Shown here: in pieces, positions 33,381 to 42,771 of the stretch | Position numbering within the stretch: position 1 is the stretch's first letter | How the letters are laid out: the number at the start of each line of letters is the position of its first letter | From: Bacteroidia bacterium | GTDB taxonomy: Bacteria > Bacteroidota > Bacteroidia > Bacteroidales > BM520 | Reading direction: 5' to 3' | NCBI GenBank assembly: GCA_009930445.1 | Contig: RZYD01000001.1 | Location: 1 to 46,651 of the forward strand | Length of the DNA stretch: 46,651 nt | Translations under genes and position numbers: made by a program | Notes under the pieces: model-generated | What the model saw: the letters and a program-made list of their open reading frames with translations, nothing else | What the model was told of the DNA's origin: nothing | The model's database searches: none

Positions 33381-35342
33381 TCAATGGATTACAAATTCTG
33401 TCCGCCGATTTTTGGCTCTGCCCTCCGGGGTATCATTGGCGGATACGGGATTCGTACTGCCCATCCCCTTGTAGCTTAACCGGGATGCAGCAATACCCAT
33501 TTCAATAAGCCGGTGATAGACTGCCTGAGCCCGGTTCTCCGATAATATTTTATTATGTTGTCTTTCCCCGGTGTTGTCGGTATGGCCAATAATCTCCAAG
33601 CTGATTTCCGGGTTCCGGGTGAGTAATTCGGACACCAATTGCAATTCCGGGTTTGACTCCGGCTTAATCAAATATTTATCCGTATCAAAAAATATATTTC
33701 GGGTCACAAACGACTCACCACTTCGGACTGGAAAAAGAGGAACATCCTTTATAAACGGTGTAAGGGTTAAATGGTTTGCTTTAAGAAAAAACTGATCCGA
33801 ATAATACAGGTATCCTTCCCGTCGGGCAGCAAGTAGATAGTCGTTCCCTGCGGGCAGGCATACTAAAAATTCTCCGGTACGGGCATCAGAGTAGGAAGCA
33901 ATGCGTTCTTCACCCGATTGCAGGTCGGTCAATGTGAAGTAGGCTTTTAATGGGGTCTTTGTTTCCGCATCATAAACCTTCCCCTGAAGGTAAGTGACAG
34001 GAGAAGGCTGTGCCTCATCATATAAAGCAAAGGAATAAATGTCATACCGGCCAAGTCCGCCCAGTTTATCGCTCGAAAAATAGGCAATGGTACCCTCCGG
34101 ACCCACCACAAGTGTCATTTCATCAGCATAAGTATTAATCGGATATCCAAGGTTCACCGGAGTACTCCACAGGGTATCGTTGAATTTTCGTGTATAAAAA
34201 AGATCTTTACCGCCCATCCCCAAATGACCATCAGACGAGAAATATAGCGTCTTCCCATCGGGATGAATAAATGGGGCCATTTCACTTCCCTGTGTGTTTA
34301 TGGTTTTGCCCAGGTTTACAGGCGCACAAAGTGTTCCATCGTTGTTTATTGTTGAAAACCATAAATCAGTTTGACCATATCCTCCGGGCCGGTTACTGGC
34401 AAAGAACAGTGTTTTTCCATCCGATGAAACCGATGGCTGTGATTCCCATGCTGCACTATTTACCATGGAGCCAAGATTCACCGGTGTGCCCCATTGATTT
34501 CCGTCACGGTTACTTACGTACAAATCACAGCGTCCGTAGCTATCGGTGCGATCACATCCCGCAAAAAAAATGTATCGACCATCAGGCGACAGGGAGAGTG
34601 CACCCTCGTTACCGGCCGTATTCACCGGATTTCCCAGGTTGCGGGGGCATTGCCAGCCGCTGCTATCCCGATCGGCGATATAAAAATCTTCCGTCTCTCT
34701 GGTGCCGGTTGATAATCCGTGAAACGAAGGTGGTGCTTTAATTGTAAGCAGCAGTGACATTCCATCAATACGCAGGGCATTAATAAAATCATCATAAGGA
34801 GAATTTACCCTTTCTCCAAGATGAATAGGATGAAACGGCACCGGATTTTCGATTGCATCAAGTGCAAAATCGACTCTTTTCAGCATTTTTTCGACAAAAC
34901 GGGCCGTTTCGCCCACAGGCTGAGCCAAGCGCTGAAATGCGCTGAAATGCCTACCAGAAGCCTCATACATCCCCATCCCGAGTTCGGTTCGCGCAAGCAT
35001 TAACAAGAGATCCTCCTTATGCGCAGGATTTAATTCTAATGCTCTGGAATAGGCCTCTACAGCACGACGATCCTCTCCTATATTCAGATACAGATCGCCC
35101 ATTAACACCCATGCATCGGTGTACAATGAATCCATACTAACCGCAGAATAAAGGTAGTTTAATGCTTTTGCATGCTCGTATACGCTGGCGGCAGCAGAAG
35201 CTTTTTCGAAGCTGATACGTGCCTTTCGACCCGGAATATGCTGCGCCGTAGCCGACTGTCCCCCTGCAAACAGAATTAGCGTAATGATTAAAAACCCTAC
35301 TGCATTGCGAAGGATAAAGGCAGGTGATGATATACTATTCAA
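33381..35342 (-). CDS. PorE-like OmpA-family protein with TPR, PD40 repeats and CRD
   Basis: The product has 653 aa and an N-terminal signal peptide with likely cleavage at ATA/Q, near residue 34. The domain order is TPR (about 40-150), a PD40/WD40-like beta-propeller (about 180-440, with repeated LSPDGRYIFF, VSSDGKTLFFAS and HPDGKTLYFSS), a carboxypeptidase-regulatory-like domain (about 448-525) and an OmpA C-terminal domain (547-653) with NIFFDTDKYLI and HTDNTG. This order matches PorE of the type IX secretion machinery. PorE is a lipoprotein, however, and no lipobox Cys is seen here. It binds peptidoglycan presumably through the OmpA domain. It may be a paralogue of PorE. Confidence 0.85.
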   Translation of the reverse strand: MNSISSPAFILRNAVGFLIITLILFAGGQSATAQHIPGRKARISFEKASAAASVYEHAKALNYLYSAVSMDSLYTDAWVLMGDLYLNIGEDRRAVEAYSRALELNPAHKEDLLLMLARTELGMGMYEASGRHFSAFQRLAQPVGETARFVEKMLKRVDFALDAIENPVPFHPIHLGERVNSPYDDFINALRIDGMSLLLTIKAPPSFHGLSTGTRETEDFYIADRDSSGWQCPRNLGNPVNTAGNEGALSLSPDGRYIFFAGCDRTDSYGRCDLYVSNRDGNQWGTPVNLGSMVNSAAWESQPSVSSDGKTLFFASNRPGGYGQTDLWFSTINNDGTLCAPVNLGKTINTQGSEMAPFIHPDGKTLYFSSDGHLGMGGKDLFYTRKFNDTLWSTPVNLGYPINTYADEMTLVVGPEGTIAYFSSDKLGGLGRYDIYSFALYDEAQPSPVTYLQGKVYDAETKTPLKAYFTLTDLQSGEERIASYSDARTGEFLVCLPAGNDYLLAARREGYLYYSDQFFLKANHLTLTPFIKDVPLFPVRSGESFVTRNIFFDTDKYLIKPESNPELQLVSELLTRNPEISLEIIGHTDNTGERQHNKILSENRAQAVYHRLIEMGIAASRLSYKGMGSTNPVSANDTPEGRAKNRRTEFVIH

Positions 35343-35405
35343 ACGAGTTTGTTTTATCTATAATCGTGTAACGCAACACGGGATTAAAAAGTATTTTCAG
35401 CAGAA

Positions 35406-36287
35406 TTACGAATAGATCTCATTTTTAAAGGCCTTGAGCGTATTCATCAAAAGTGCAGTAATCGTCATGGGTCCCACGCCACCAGGCACAGGAGTAATCC
35501 AGGAGGCTTTCGATGAAACCGCTTCAAAATCCACATCTCCGATCAGTTTAAATCCTGATTGCGTAGTTTCCGATGGAACCCGGTGAATTCCCACATCGAC
35601 AACAACTGCACCTTTTTTAACCCAATCGGCTTTTACAAAAAGAGGTTTTCCGATTGCGGCAATAATAATATCGGCAGCAGAAAGGATTTCAGCCGTATTT
35701 ACGGAATAACTATGCAGAGTTGTGACCGTTGCATTTCCCGGATTTGCCTTGCGGGAAAGCAACAGGCTCATGGGAGTACCCACAATATTCGACCGACCTA
35801 ACACAACACAATTTTTACCTTCGGTTTTAATGTTAAAATGCTCAAAAAGCATTAGAATTCCGTAGGGTGTTGCCGGCAAATAAGCGGGCAATCCGGCAAC
35901 CATTTTACCAACGTTCACGGGATGAAATCCATCCACATCTTTTGCCGGGTCGATGGATTGAAGCACTATATCTTTATGAATAGCTTCCGGTAAGGGAAGT
36001 TGCACAATCACACCATCAATTTCTTCATCTTGGTTAATAAACCGAATTACTTTCAATAACTCTTCCTGCGATGTATCAGCAGGTAAACGATATAGCGTAG
36101 AGGTAATGCCGACTGAGCGACAGGCTTTTTCTTTATTGGCTACATAGGTTTGGCTTGCCGGGTCATCGCCAACCAATACAGCGGCGAGGTGCGGCGCTCT
36201 CTTTCCGGAGTCGATTATTTCGGCCACTTCAGCTTTTATTTTTTCCCGATAGGCAGCGGAGGCTTTTACTCCATCAATGATTTTCAT
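35406..36287 (-). CDS. folD: Bifunctional methylenetetrahydrofolate dehydrogenase/cyclohydrolase
   Basis: FolD interconverts 5,10-methylene- and 10-formyl-tetrahydrofolate using NADP. From the ATG at 36287 it has 293 aa; a TTG two codons earlier is rejected. The catalytic lysine is in QTYVANKEKAC, VQLPLPEAI follows, and DVDGFHPVNVGKM is present. The Rossmann part shows VVLGRSNIVGTPM, and the end has PVPGGVGPMTITALLMNT. It sits 114 bases downstream of ffh on the same strand. Confidence 0.95.
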   Translation of the reverse strand: MKIIDGVKASAAYREKIKAEVAEIIDSGKRAPHLAAVLVGDDPASQTYVANKEKACRSVGITSTLYRLPADTSQEELLKVIRFINQDEEIDGVIVQLPLPEAIHKDIVLQSIDPAKDVDGFHPVNVGKMVAGLPAYLPATPYGILMLFEHFNIKTEGKNCVVLGRSNIVGTPMSLLLSRKANPGNATVTTLHSYSVNTAEILSAADIIIAAIGKPLFVKADWVKKGAVVVDVGIHRVPSETTQSGFKLIGDVDFEAVSSKASWITPVPGGVGPMTITALLMNTLKAFKNEIYS

Positions 36288-36401
36288 GGGCAATCGATTT
36301 ACAAGGTTATAAAATCAATAAAGAACAAACATTTTTGAGGATGCTTGTGGTAAAAAAACAGCATAAGAAGAAACAATACAGGGCTGTGAAAGTTTTCTGG
36401 T

Positions 36402-37739
36402 TTAGCGCATTTTTGGATTATTCCGCATCATCCGCATCATATTTTTTGCGCCGGATCCACTCATAGCTTTCATCATTTTCCGGGTTTCACTAAATTGCTT
36501 AATGAGTTGGTTCACCTCCTGGACGGTAGTTCCGGAGCCATCGGCAATCCGGCGTCTACGGCTTCCATTTAATATTTCGGGATTTGCACGTTCTTCTTTC
36601 GACATGGAGTGAATAATAGCCTCGATGCTTTTAAATGCATCATCATCAACGTCCACATTTTTCAATGCTTTTCCCATACCGGGAATCATGCCCATGAGAT
36701 CTTTTACATTACCCATTTTTTTAATTTGCTGAATCTGGGACAGGAAATCATCAAAATTAAATTGATTTTTGGCAATTTTTCGTTGCAGAGTCCGGGCTTG
36801 TTCGGCATCAAATTGTTCTTGTGCTTTTTCAACGAGAGAAACGATATCCCCCATACCGAGAATACGGTCGGCCATACGTTTCGGATAGAAGACATCAAGG
36901 GCCTCCATTTTTTCGCCCAAACCCACAAATTTGATGGGTTTATTCACTACCGCTTTAATAGTAAGAGCTGCTCCACCACGGGTATCCCCATCGAGTTTCG
37001 TTAAAACCACTCCATTATAATCCAACCGTTCATTAAATGTTTTGGCAGTATTCACCGCGTCTTGTCCGGTCATGGAATCGACAACGAACAGCGTTTCCTG
37101 TGGTTTTGCCGCGGCCTGAACTGCGGCAATTTCGTTCATCATCTGCTCGTCGATGGCCAGGCGGCCAGCGGTATCGATAATCACCGTTGTGAAGCCATTT
37201 GCTTTAGCATGTTTGAGTGCCTCGCCAACGATAGCCACCGGATCTTTGCTGTCGTCACGAAAAAATACTTCAGCATTGACCTGTTCACCTAATACTTTTA
37301 ATTGATTAATAGCTGCTGGCCGATAAACATCCCCTGCTACAAGCAACACTTTCTTTTTCTTTTTACTTTGCAGAAAATGGGCCAACTTGGCAGTGAAAGT
37401 AGTTTTTCCGGAACCCTGCAAGCCGGCAATAAGAATAACCGATGGATTTCCTTCAAGCGACAGGGGGGCTTCTTCCCCTCCCATGAGGGCAGTCAGTTCA
37501 TCATGTACAATTTTCACCATGAGTTGCCCGGGTGAAACCGCGGTAAGTATTTTTTGACCCAACGCCTTTTGTTTAACCTCTTCGGTAAAACTCTTCGCCA
37601 CCTTAAAACTAACGTCGGCGTCCAGCAAGGCCCGACGCACTTCTTTCAGGGTTTCAGCCACATTGATCTCCGTAATGTGGCCTTGTCCTTTCAGTATCTT
37701 AAACGACTTTTCAAGCCTGTCACTTAAACTTTCAAACAT
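36402..37739 (-). CDS. ffh: Signal recognition particle protein Ffh
   Basis: Ffh is the GTPase of the signal recognition particle and targets nascent membrane proteins to FtsY. From the ATG at 37739 it has 445 aa; the frame extends three codons to a TTG, which I reject. An N-terminal four-helix bundle is followed by the G domain with GLQGSGKTTFTAKL, DTAGRL and TKLDGDTRGGA. The methionine-rich M domain contains GMIPGMGK and the RNA-binding SRRRRIADGSGTTVQEVNQL region, and ends with MMRMMRNNPKM. The 4.5S RNA gene (ffs) was not found in the window. Confidence 0.96.
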   Translation of the reverse strand: MFESLSDRLEKSFKILKGQGHITEINVAETLKEVRRALLDADVSFKVAKSFTEEVKQKALGQKILTAVSPGQLMVKIVHDELTALMGGEEAPLSLEGNPSVILIAGLQGSGKTTFTAKLAHFLQSKKKKKVLLVAGDVYRPAAINQLKVLGEQVNAEVFFRDDSKDPVAIVGEALKHAKANGFTTVIIDTAGRLAIDEQMMNEIAAVQAAAKPQETLFVVDSMTGQDAVNTAKTFNERLDYNGVVLTKLDGDTRGGAALTIKAVVNKPIKFVGLGEKMEALDVFYPKRMADRILGMGDIVSLVEKAQEQFDAEQARTLQRKIAKNQFNFDDFLSQIQQIKKMGNVKDLMGMIPGMGKALKNVDVDDDAFKSIEAIIHSMSKEERANPEILNGSRRRRIADGSGTTVQEVNQLIKQFSETRKMMKAMSGSGAKNMMRMMRNNPKMR

Positions 37740-37761
37740 AATTTTCAATTTTTAGTGACGG

Positions 37762-37769
37762 CAAAGGTA
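37762..37769 (-). promoter_or_regulatory. Candidate -7 element of ffh
   Basis: On the minus strand TACCTTTG matches TAnnTTTG and lies 22 bases upstream of the ffh ATG. No TTG is well placed upstream. Confidence 0.4.
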
Positions 37770-37897
37770 AAAAGAATTTAAAAAGCGATGGGCCGGAAAT
37801 CATTCATTGGCTGAATCTTTTCCGGCATTTTTGCAAAAAAACAACGATTCTTTGTTAAAAAAGGTGAATTTTAATACCAAATGCAGTTTTTTTTATC

Positions 37898-37905
37898 TAT
37901 TTTTG
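37898..37905 (+). promoter_or_regulatory. Candidate -7 element of the 955-aa exoprotein gene
   Basis: TATTTTTG matches TAnnTTTG and lies 91 bases upstream of the ATG. This would leave a long, A-rich leader, common for highly expressed Bacteroidota genes. No TTG is clear upstream. Confidence 0.4.
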
Positions 37906-37996
37906 TTGTCGCACTGACTGTAACAGACAATTCAAGCATAAAAAAATCGAAAATAGTTACGAAAACCCAAACATGTCTAATTAAAAATCAAGTCAA

Positions 37997-40864
37997 ATGA
38001 AAAAACTTACTTTTTTGGTAATGGCTTTGGTTCTTGGCCTTACAACAATAGCACAAGTTCCGACAACCTTACCTGATGACTTTGAAGCTTACACTGCAGG
38101 GCAGAAACTGGCCCAGCAAAATCCTGACCTCTGGACCACCTGGAGCAACGCCCCCGGTGGTGCTGAAGACCCATTGGTTTCAGATGCCCAGGCTTCAAAC
38201 GGATCCAATAGTGTAGTCATTACCGCTGGTAACGACTGTGTACTTCCTCTGGGTGACCTTACGGAAGGAAAATGGAATTTAAAATTCAAGATTTATGTAC
38301 CAACCGGATTTATCGGTTATTACAATGTATTGCATGCCTTCGACGGCGCAGCCAGCGAATGGGGCACACAGGTTTATTTTGGAGCCGATGGTGCCGGTAG
38401 CGTAGATGGTGGTGCAGCCAGTGCTGCCACTTTTACCTACGAATACGACACCTGGATTCAGGTGGAGAACGTGATTAACCTGACCTTTGACCAGGCTACG
38501 GTAATCATTGATGGTGTTGAGCTCGTTACCTGGCAATGGAGCATGGGAACATTTGGTGAACCCGGCCTCAACCAACTCGGAGCCGCCAATTTCTTTGCGT
38601 GGGACGAAGAAGGTACACCTACTTTCTACCTCGACGAAGTGGATCTTGTGGATATGAGCGGTGGTGGTATCGGCGCTCCTCCGGCTAACCTTACCGGTGA
38701 AGTCGTTGATGACTTTAATATTCAGCTTTACTGGGAAGCCCCGGGCGCTGCACCCTTGGTATGGGATCAAATCGATGCACTTGGCGAAACTTACGGTAAA
38801 TCAGCACAGGATTTTGAAGCATCGTACGATATTTATGATGCCGAAGTTGCGGCTGACTTTGTTCTTACCGAAGGTACCACACTGACAAAAGCCGCATTCC
38901 GTTATTTCTACAATGCCGCCAACGCAGGCAATACCGACCCTCGTGCCTTTAACGTAAGCATTTTCCCCGATGAAAGCGGACTCCCCGGAGAAACAGCCAC
39001 CTATACAACAACTACCGTAGAAGTTACCCCGGACGAAAATGGCGTATTTATCGCTGATTTAACAGATCCGATCACACTGGACGCCGGTACCTACTGGATT
39101 GGCTTTAATATAATCCTTGAATACGGAACTGCGGAAATTCAAGGATATGCCGGCCAACGTGCCGCCACCGATAACGACACTCCCGCTTACTGGAGAAATC
39201 CAGGCGATGGATTTGGTACAGGCTTTACCACCTGGTCGCCGGACGTGAACTCTGAGGGAGGTGACCCTGAAGATATTTGCTTTGCACTCTATGGCTCAAC
39301 CGCTACAGCTGATGCACTCGCTGCTATGCAAAATTTTGTCTCTGTAGAAAAAGAACACAATTTCCAACCCGTTCTTTTGGATGTTACTACTACAGCAAAG
39401 ACAAAAATATCCGGCACCAATACCCTTCAACCAAAAAGTCTGATCGGTTATAATGTATACAGAAATGGTACTTTAATTGCAGAAGAAATTGAAGCCCTTT
39501 CTTACCTCGACGAAGGCCTTGATCCCGGTATGTATCTCTATGCGGTTACTGCAGTCTACACCGAAGGTGAATCCGACCCGGCAGGCCCGTTACCCATGGA
39601 AATTACTGCAGGCGTTCCGGTAATCACCGTTTCTCCCAATGTACTCAGTGCTAATGTAGTATATCCCAATCCAACCGAAAAAACATTAACCATCGGAAAC
39701 ACCGGTAACGGAGATCTGATGTTCGAGATTTGGGCAACATTTAACAGCGATAAGAAAGCTGCATTTACGCACAAACCCCACACTTTCAAATCGGCTCCTG
39801 CTGGAACTGCTGATCTGGTATCAGCACAAGGTACAACCAAACCCGTTTATAATGGCGGAAACAGTCGTGAAATGTTATGGGATAATGCAGGATCGATTGG
39901 CGTATCTACAAGTGGTTTGATCTCTGGCGGATACGGTGGAGTAGGTGCAACTGATAACCTTGTTAATGTTGCTGATGATTTCATCGTACCCATGGGCGAA
40001 CAGTGGACCATCGAGTTTATTCATACCGAAGGTTTCACAACCGAAACTGCCCCGGTAACTCCGACAGGTTTTGGTGTTATCATTTATTCGGATAATTTTG
40101 GCGTTCCTGGTGATATTCTTTATGAAGAAATTATTCCCTGGACAAACTACGATTCGCAGGATCTGGTACTGGGTATGCCTCAAACTATGGATGCCGGCCA
40201 TTACTGGCTTTCTGTATATGCATGGTTCGAAGACGGTGCTGATATCACGGATCACCGCTGGAACTGGTACTATGGCGTCAACCCGATTGAACATGAAGCA
40301 GTACTTCAGGATCAGCCTGGCTTCTTCGGTGGTATGGATTGGACTAAAATTGGTCCTACCGGACTGGGTATTGATGGCTATTCTATGTTCTTTGTAATTG
40401 AAGGAACATCCGTACAAACCGACAACTGGCTCTCCTTTGAACCTCAGGGTGGTCTGGTAATTCCCGAAGAATCAACCGCAGTAACGGTTACTTTCGACCC
40501 CATGGGAATTATGGAGCCGGCTAACACCAGCTACACCGGAACCATTCATATTTACCACAACGACCCAAGTGCTCCGGTTAAAAACATTCCGGTTGCCATG
40601 GGCGTAACCAGTGTAGGTATTGGCGAAAACGAAGCAACTTATGTACTCGTTTACCCAAATCCTTCTACAGGGATTATGAACATTCAGTCCAATGAAACAA
40701 TCCGCACCGTACGTGTGATGAACCTCGCCGGACAAACCGTGGTTTCAACGGATGTTAATGCAGCCCGTTACACGGTAAATGCATCTGATTTGCAAACTGG
40801 TATCTATTTTGTTCAAATTGAAACCGAAAGTGGAATCAACACGCAAAAAATTACGGTTAAATAG
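37997..40864 (+). CDS. Secreted multidomain protein with T9SS sorting domain, 955 aa
   Basis: The signal peptide ends at about residue 19 (TTIA, then Q). Residues 27-220 look like a LamG/concanavalin-type beta-sandwich. From 227 a fibronectin III-like domain begins (PPANLTGEV...LYWEAPG) and resumes only at about 481-537 (IGYNVYRNGTLIAEE...). The segment between (about 257-434) forms a separate domain. A similar nested copy (about 657-803) interrupts a BACON/ASH-like domain whose halves lie at 541-580 and 808-870. Residues 881-955 are a T9SS type A sorting domain (YPNPSTG, LQTGIYFVQI). It is exported by T9SS and its ligand is unknown. It is monocistronic with its own terminator. Confidence 0.88.
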   Translation: MKKLTFLVMALVLGLTTIAQVPTTLPDDFEAYTAGQKLAQQNPDLWTTWSNAPGGAEDPLVSDAQASNGSNSVVITAGNDCVLPLGDLTEGKWNLKFKIYVPTGFIGYYNVLHAFDGAASEWGTQVYFGADGAGSVDGGAASAATFTYEYDTWIQVENVINLTFDQATVIIDGVELVTWQWSMGTFGEPGLNQLGAANFFAWDEEGTPTFYLDEVDLVDMSGGGIGAPPANLTGEVVDDFNIQLYWEAPGAAPLVWDQIDALGETYGKSAQDFEASYDIYDAEVAADFVLTEGTTLTKAAFRYFYNAANAGNTDPRAFNVSIFPDESGLPGETATYTTTTVEVTPDENGVFIADLTDPITLDAGTYWIGFNIILEYGTAEIQGYAGQRAATDNDTPAYWRNPGDGFGTGFTTWSPDVNSEGGDPEDICFALYGSTATADALAAMQNFVSVEKEHNFQPVLLDVTTTAKTKISGTNTLQPKSLIGYNVYRNGTLIAEEIEALSYLDEGLDPGMYLYAVTAVYTEGESDPAGPLPMEITAGVPVITVSPNVLSANVVYPNPTEKTLTIGNTGNGDLMFEIWATFNSDKKAAFTHKPHTFKSAPAGTADLVSAQGTTKPVYNGGNSREMLWDNAGSIGVSTSGLISGGYGGVGATDNLVNVADDFIVPMGEQWTIEFIHTEGFTTETAPVTPTGFGVIIYSDNFGVPGDILYEEIIPWTNYDSQDLVLGMPQTMDAGHYWLSVYAWFEDGADITDHRWNWYYGVNPIEHEAVLQDQPGFFGGMDWTKIGPTGLGIDGYSMFFVIEGTSVQTDNWLSFEPQGGLVIPEESTAVTVTFDPMGIMEPANTSYTGTIHIYHNDPSAPVKNIPVAMGVTSVGIGENEATYVLVYPNPSTGIMNIQSNETIRTVRVMNLAGQTVVSTDVNAARYTVNASDLQTGIYFVQIETESGINTQKITVK

Positions 40865-40890
40865 TCAATAGTTTTTTACAAAGTCTTTTT

Positions 40891-40928
40891 AAGGCCCTGA
40901 AGGTTTATACCGGAAGGGCCTTTTTTTT
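40891..40928 (+). terminator. Intrinsic terminator of the 955-aa exoprotein gene
   Basis: AAGGCCCT pairs with AGGGCCTT around a 16-base loop, and a run of eight T follows. It begins 27 bases after the stop codon. Confidence 0.9.
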
Positions 40929-40979
40929 GCGCATCAGGGGTAAAATTACCCTTCGTTATGGATAATGCATTACGGCCGT

Positions 40980-41014
40980 AAAAAAAAACCCGGTGTCATC
41001 TGACACTGGGGTTT
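40980..41014 (-). terminator. Intrinsic terminator of ilvE
   Basis: On the minus strand AAACCCCAGTGTC pairs, with one bulge, with GACACCGGGTTT and is followed by a run of T. It lies 25 bases after the ilvE stop. It converges with the terminator of the exoprotein gene, so the two genes are insulated. Confidence 0.8.
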
Positions 41015-41038
41015 ATAACGTAAACACAGTAGTATAAC

Positions 41039-42058
41039 CTATTCAATTATTTCCAGCCACCCATACGTATCTTCCACATCACCGTATTGGATAGCCTGCA
41101 ATTTTTCGTAAAGTTTGGTTGACCACGGTCCCGGTTTTCCATCTTTACTGTAAATAAAAGCTTTTCCAGTATCACGATCGACAATTTTTCCGATAGGAGA
41201 AATTACAGCCGCAGTTCCGCATGCTCCAGCCTCTTCAAAAGTACCAAGTTCATCCACGTGGATGTGACGGAGTTCAACCTCCATGCCAAGGTCTTTTGCA
41301 ATTGTTCTCAGGCTCATATTCGTAATCGAGGGAAGAATGGTGTGTGAATCAGGTGTAATATAGCGATTACCGATTATTCCAAAAAAATTTGCCGGGCCAG
41401 CTTCATCAATATAATGTTTCTCTTTGGCATCGAGAAATAACACATTACCAAATCCCTCTTTATGTGCCCGTTCGGAAGCACGCAGAGAGGCGGCATAATT
41501 TCCACCTACCTTTATATGCCCGGTACCCAATGGAGCAGCGCGGTCATAGTCGCGTACAATCTGAAAGTCGACTGGTTTAAAACCCTGTTTGAAATAGGGC
41601 CCGACCGGGGTAACAAAAACCATAAACATATACTCACTGGCCGGCTTCACTCCTACCTGAGCACCTGAACCAATAAGTAACGGCCTCAGGTAAAGGGATG
41701 CACCGGTTCCATAAGGAGGAACAAAACGCTTATTCAGCTGAATCACCTTTTTAATAGCTTCGCCGAACAACTCCTCAGGTACTTCCGCCATCATAACGCC
41801 CTCGGCTGAACGTTTCAGACGCTTGGCGTTTTCCTGCCAACGGAAAAGGCGAATCTTTCCATCTTGTCCACGAAAGGCTTTCATTCCTTCAAATGCCTCC
41901 TGCCCGTAATGCAGGCATGAGGCAGCCATATGCATTGGGATATACTCAGAAGAAGTTACTTCCAGCTCACCCCATTTACCATCACGGTAAAAACAGCGCA
42001 CATTATAGTCGGTTTTCTGGTAACCAAAAGGCAGTGCGCCCCAATCTATAGTATTCAT
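41039..42058 (-). CDS. ilvE: Branched-chain amino acid aminotransferase
   Basis: This is a PLP fold-type IV aminotransferase of 339 aa, which makes or breaks leucine, isoleucine and valine using 2-oxoglutarate/glutamate. The YGQEAFEGMKAFR block near 52-64, RPLLIGSG, and the PLP-lysine region GTGHIKVGGNYAAS are typical of the longer BCAT type II group. The C-terminal EAGACGTAAVISP binds the cofactor phosphate. No other ilv/leu genes are nearby, and it appears monocistronic, with its own terminator. Confidence 0.93.
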   Translation of the reverse strand: MNTIDWGALPFGYQKTDYNVRCFYRDGKWGELEVTSSEYIPMHMAASCLHYGQEAFEGMKAFRGQDGKIRLFRWQENAKRLKRSAEGVMMAEVPEELFGEAIKKVIQLNKRFVPPYGTGASLYLRPLLIGSGAQVGVKPASEYMFMVFVTPVGPYFKQGFKPVDFQIVRDYDRAAPLGTGHIKVGGNYAASLRASERAHKEGFGNVLFLDAKEKHYIDEAGPANFFGIIGNRYITPDSHTILPSITNMSLRTIAKDLGMEVELRHIHVDELGTFEEAGACGTAAVISPIGKIVDRDTGKAFIYSKDGKPGPWSTKLYEKLQAIQYGDVEDTYGWLEIIE

Positions 42059-42217
42059 AATATGTAATTTATGTGGGTTGATAATTTCCAGTTTTCTGGA
42101 CTGCTAAATTAGTATTAAACCCATAGAAATCCAATTTTCATTTACAAACTGCGGACAAATAATAATAATTTGCTGGCATTTAACAGGCGAATGCGCCCCT
42201 TTTCGTATCTTTAAGGC

Positions 42218-42649
42218 ATGGTACTCGCTGTTGATTTGGGTGTTAAAACCGGCCTGGCGTTGTTTTCAAAAAACGGGCAATTATGCTGGGTCAGGTCAGG
42301 TAATTTCGGTTCTGCAGCCCGGCTTAAAAAAGCCATTCCTGCTATTTTAGCCCCGTTGGCTAACGATGGAATCCTGGTTTTGGAGGGCGGGGGCGATTTA
42401 AAAAACAGCTGGAGTAACGCAGCTAAACTGCAGAGAATTACGGTTGTTGCATTACAAGCCAGTGATTGGCGTAACGATTTATTTTATTCACGCGACCAGC
42501 GCACCGGGAAACAGGCGAAAATTCATGCGCTAAAAATGGCCCACAACTTAATCCGGGAATCCGGAATCGCAGCGCCAAAATCATTAACCGACGATGCAGC
42601 TGAAGCCTTTTTAATTGGCTACTGGTTTCTGAATTATTATCTCGTGTAA
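42218..42649 (+). CDS. Small RuvC-like RNase H-fold protein, 143 aa
   Basis: The protein has a first strand with an acidic residue (LAVDLGVKTGLAL, Asp6), a second acidic position at Glu56 (ILVLEGGGD) and a C-terminal DDAAEAFLIGYWF with Asp125, Asp126 and Glu129. This arrangement matches the RuvC branch of the RNase H fold, in which Asp, Glu and a C-terminal Asp/His bind metal. It is smaller than RuvC (about 170-190 aa), and no typical RuvC dimer-interface or loop motifs are evident. It could be a nuclease of phage or mobile origin, or a housekeeping resolvase-like protein. There are no ruvA or ruvB genes nearby. Confidence 0.65.
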   Translation: MVLAVDLGVKTGLALFSKNGQLCWVRSGNFGSAARLKKAIPAILAPLANDGILVLEGGGDLKNSWSNAAKLQRITVVALQASDWRNDLFYSRDQRTGKQAKIHALKMAHNLIRESGIAAPKSLTDDAAEAFLIGYWFLNYYLV

Positions 42650-42771
42650 AACAAAATTAAAATCAAACCTTCGGGGTTGTCATTTTGTCAGTAGGCTCGC
42701 CATGGCATATCCTTTGCTATTGCCCCTGCCAGAATTAAAACAATTGATAACACATAAAAAAATTAAGAAAA

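Noticed and set aside
34271..34741. Open frame antisense to the PorE-like gene
   Set aside because: It is wholly nested in a gene with clear domains, and its product is rich in His, Pro, Arg and Cys without any family features.
42650..42771. Heat-shock operator (CIRCE-like) upstream of htpG
   Set aside because: No long inverted repeat is present, only a four-base stem around TTCG near 42670.
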